This document shows positions 22,708-23,851 of a stretch of DNA of 23,851 nt, one piece after another. Under the pieces are notes generated by a model, which saw only the letters and a list, made by a program, of their open reading frames with translations, did no database searches and was not told the DNA's origin. The stretch is from Streptococcus oralis. GTDB taxonomy: Bacteria > Bacillota > Bacilli > Lactobacillales > Streptococcaceae. Within the stretch, counting starts at the first letter, position 1. Each line of letters begins with the position of its first letter. A program made the translations under genes and the position numbers. The stretch lies in contig CALHBZ010000327.1 of assembly GCA_937930605.1 (NCBI GenBank), positions 1-23,851 on the forward strand. The letters are read 5' to 3'.

Positions 22708-23851
22708 ATGCCTAAACGTACTGATATTCAAAAAATTATGGTGATTGGTTCTGGTCCGATTATTATTGGTCAGGCTGCTGAGTTTGACTACGCTGGGACC
22801 CAGGCCTGCTTGTCTTTGAAAGAGGAAGGCTATGAGGTTGTTTTGGTTAACTCAAACCCTGCAACCATCATGACGGATAAGGAGATTGCGGACAAGGTCT
22901 ACATCGAACCGATTACACTCGAGTTTGTGACGCGTATTCTCCGTAAGGAACGTCCAGATGCTTTACTTCCTACTCTTGGAGGTCAGACAGGACTCAACAT
23001 GGCCATGGAATTATCTAAAAATGGTATTCTCGATGAACTTGGTGTCGAACTTCTCGGTACTAAACTGTCTGCTATTGACCAAGCTGAGGACCGTGACCTC
23101 TTTAAACAATTGATGGAAGAGCTTGAGCAACCAATTCCTGAATCTGAAATTGTCAATACAGTAGAAGAAGCAGTTGCCTTTGCAGCAACAATTGGCTACC
23201 CAGTCATCGTTCGTCCAGCCTTTACCCTTGGCGGTACTGGTGGTGGTATGTGTGCCAATGAGGAAGAATTGCGTGAAATCGCAGAAAATGGGTTGAAGTT
23301 GTCACCTGTTACCCAATGTTTGATTGAGCGTTCGATTGCTGGTTTTAAGGAAATCGAATACGAAGTCATGCGCGACTCAGCTGACAATGCCCTCGTTGTC
23401 TGTAACATGGAAAACTTTGACCCAGTTGGGATTCACACAGGGGATTCCATTGTATTTGCCCCTGCGCAAACCATGTCAGACTATGAAAACCAAATGCTAC
23501 GTGACGCGAGCTTGAGCATCATTCGTGCCCTTAAGATTGAAGGTGGATGTAACGTTCAGCTAGCACTTGATCCCCACAGTTTTAAGTACTATGTTATCGA
23601 AGTAAACCCCCGTGTATCGCGCTCTTCTGCCCTTGCTTCTAAGGCGACAGGTTATCCGATTGCTAAGTTAGCTGCCAAGATTGCCGTCGGTTTGACCCTA
23701 GATGAGGTTATCAACCCAGTTACAGGTTCAACCTATGCCATGTTTGAGCCAGCCCTTGACTACGTGGTTGCTAAGATTCCACGTTTCCCATTTGATAAGT
23801 TTGAAAAGGGTGAACGTCGTCTTGGTACCCAGATGAAGGCGACTGGGGAAG
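22708..23851 (+). CDS. carB: Carbamoyl-phosphate synthase large subunit, N-terminal part
   Basis: The frame runs from ATG 22708 to the window end, giving 381 codons of a protein normally near 1060 residues. CarB makes carbamoyl phosphate from bicarbonate, ammonia and two ATP. Visible are [40 protein letters not shown], the ATP-grasp region [16 protein letters not shown] and [20 protein letters not shown]. The codon before the ATG is TAA, so the start cannot be further upstream. No Shine-Dalgarno sequence is seen in the 20 bases before it. Confidence 0.97.
   Translation, partial: MPKRTDIQKIMVIGSGPIIIGQAAEFDYAGTQACLSLKEEGYEVVLVNSNPATIMTDKEIADKVYIEPITLEFVTRILRKERPDALLPTLGGQTGLNMAMELSKNGILDELGVELLGTKLSAIDQAEDRDLFKQLMEELEQPIPESEIVNTVEEAVAFAATIGYPVIVRPAFTLGGTGGGMCANEEELREIAENGLKLSPVTQCLIERSIAGFKEIEYEVMRDSADNALVVCNMENFDPVGIHTGDSIVFAPAQTMSDYENQMLRDASLSIIRALKIEGGCNVQLALDPHSFKYYVIEVNPRVSRSSALASKATGYPIAKLAAKIAVGLTLDEVINPVTGSTYAMFEPALDYVVAKIPRFPFDKFEKGERRLGTQMKATGE

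Overview
The window comes from a mitis-group Streptococcus (S. mitis, S. oralis or S. pneumoniae-like). This rests on recognisable protein families, AT-rich codon use, and the gene order uracil permease - rsmG - lemA - htpX - ABC-F - yceD - nth - pyrR - pyrB - carA - carB, which I recall from pneumococcal chromosomes. The exact species cannot be fixed from the sequence alone.

Layout. (1) 1-2492 is the 3' part of a very large LPXTG wall protein, most like the surface beta-galactosidase BgaA: two lectin-like modules, an Ig-like module, two G5-like modules and an LPNTG anchor. A strong terminator follows. (2) 2677-10565 is an accessory island. It holds an overlapping asp1-asp2-asp3 set (accessory Sec / serine-rich glycoprotein processing), then a gene with a perfect consensus promoter for an acidic serine-rich repeat protein with no signal peptide and no wall anchor, then a GH1-like protein that has lost the ends of the normal barrel. 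No secY2, secA2 or glycosyltransferase gene lies next to them. This orphan set is the best candidate for an undescribed system. (3) 10513-12073 is an insertion-sequence graveyard: the C-terminal remnant and right-end hairpins of an IS200-type element abutting an internally deleted IS3-family element. (4) 12103-19568 is conserved chromosome: uracil permease with a PyrR-type attenuator, rsmG, lemA-htpX, an ABC-F gene with a leader that carries a three-codon uORF and a terminator, a small helical protein, and yceD-nth. (5) 19591-23851 is the pyrimidine operon pyrR-pyrB-carA-carB (carB is cut by the window end).

How it works together. UMP-dependent PyrR control appears at up to five RNA hairpins with the CNGNGA hexaloop: before the permease, before pyrR, just upstream of the carA ribosome binding site, and twice in tandem between carA and carB. 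Salvage uptake and de novo synthesis would thus be controlled together. In the accessory island, the Asp proteins are expected (from studied homologues) to act on serine-rich glycoproteins. The nearby serine-rich protein and GH1-like protein are plausible partners, but this is inferred from proximity only.
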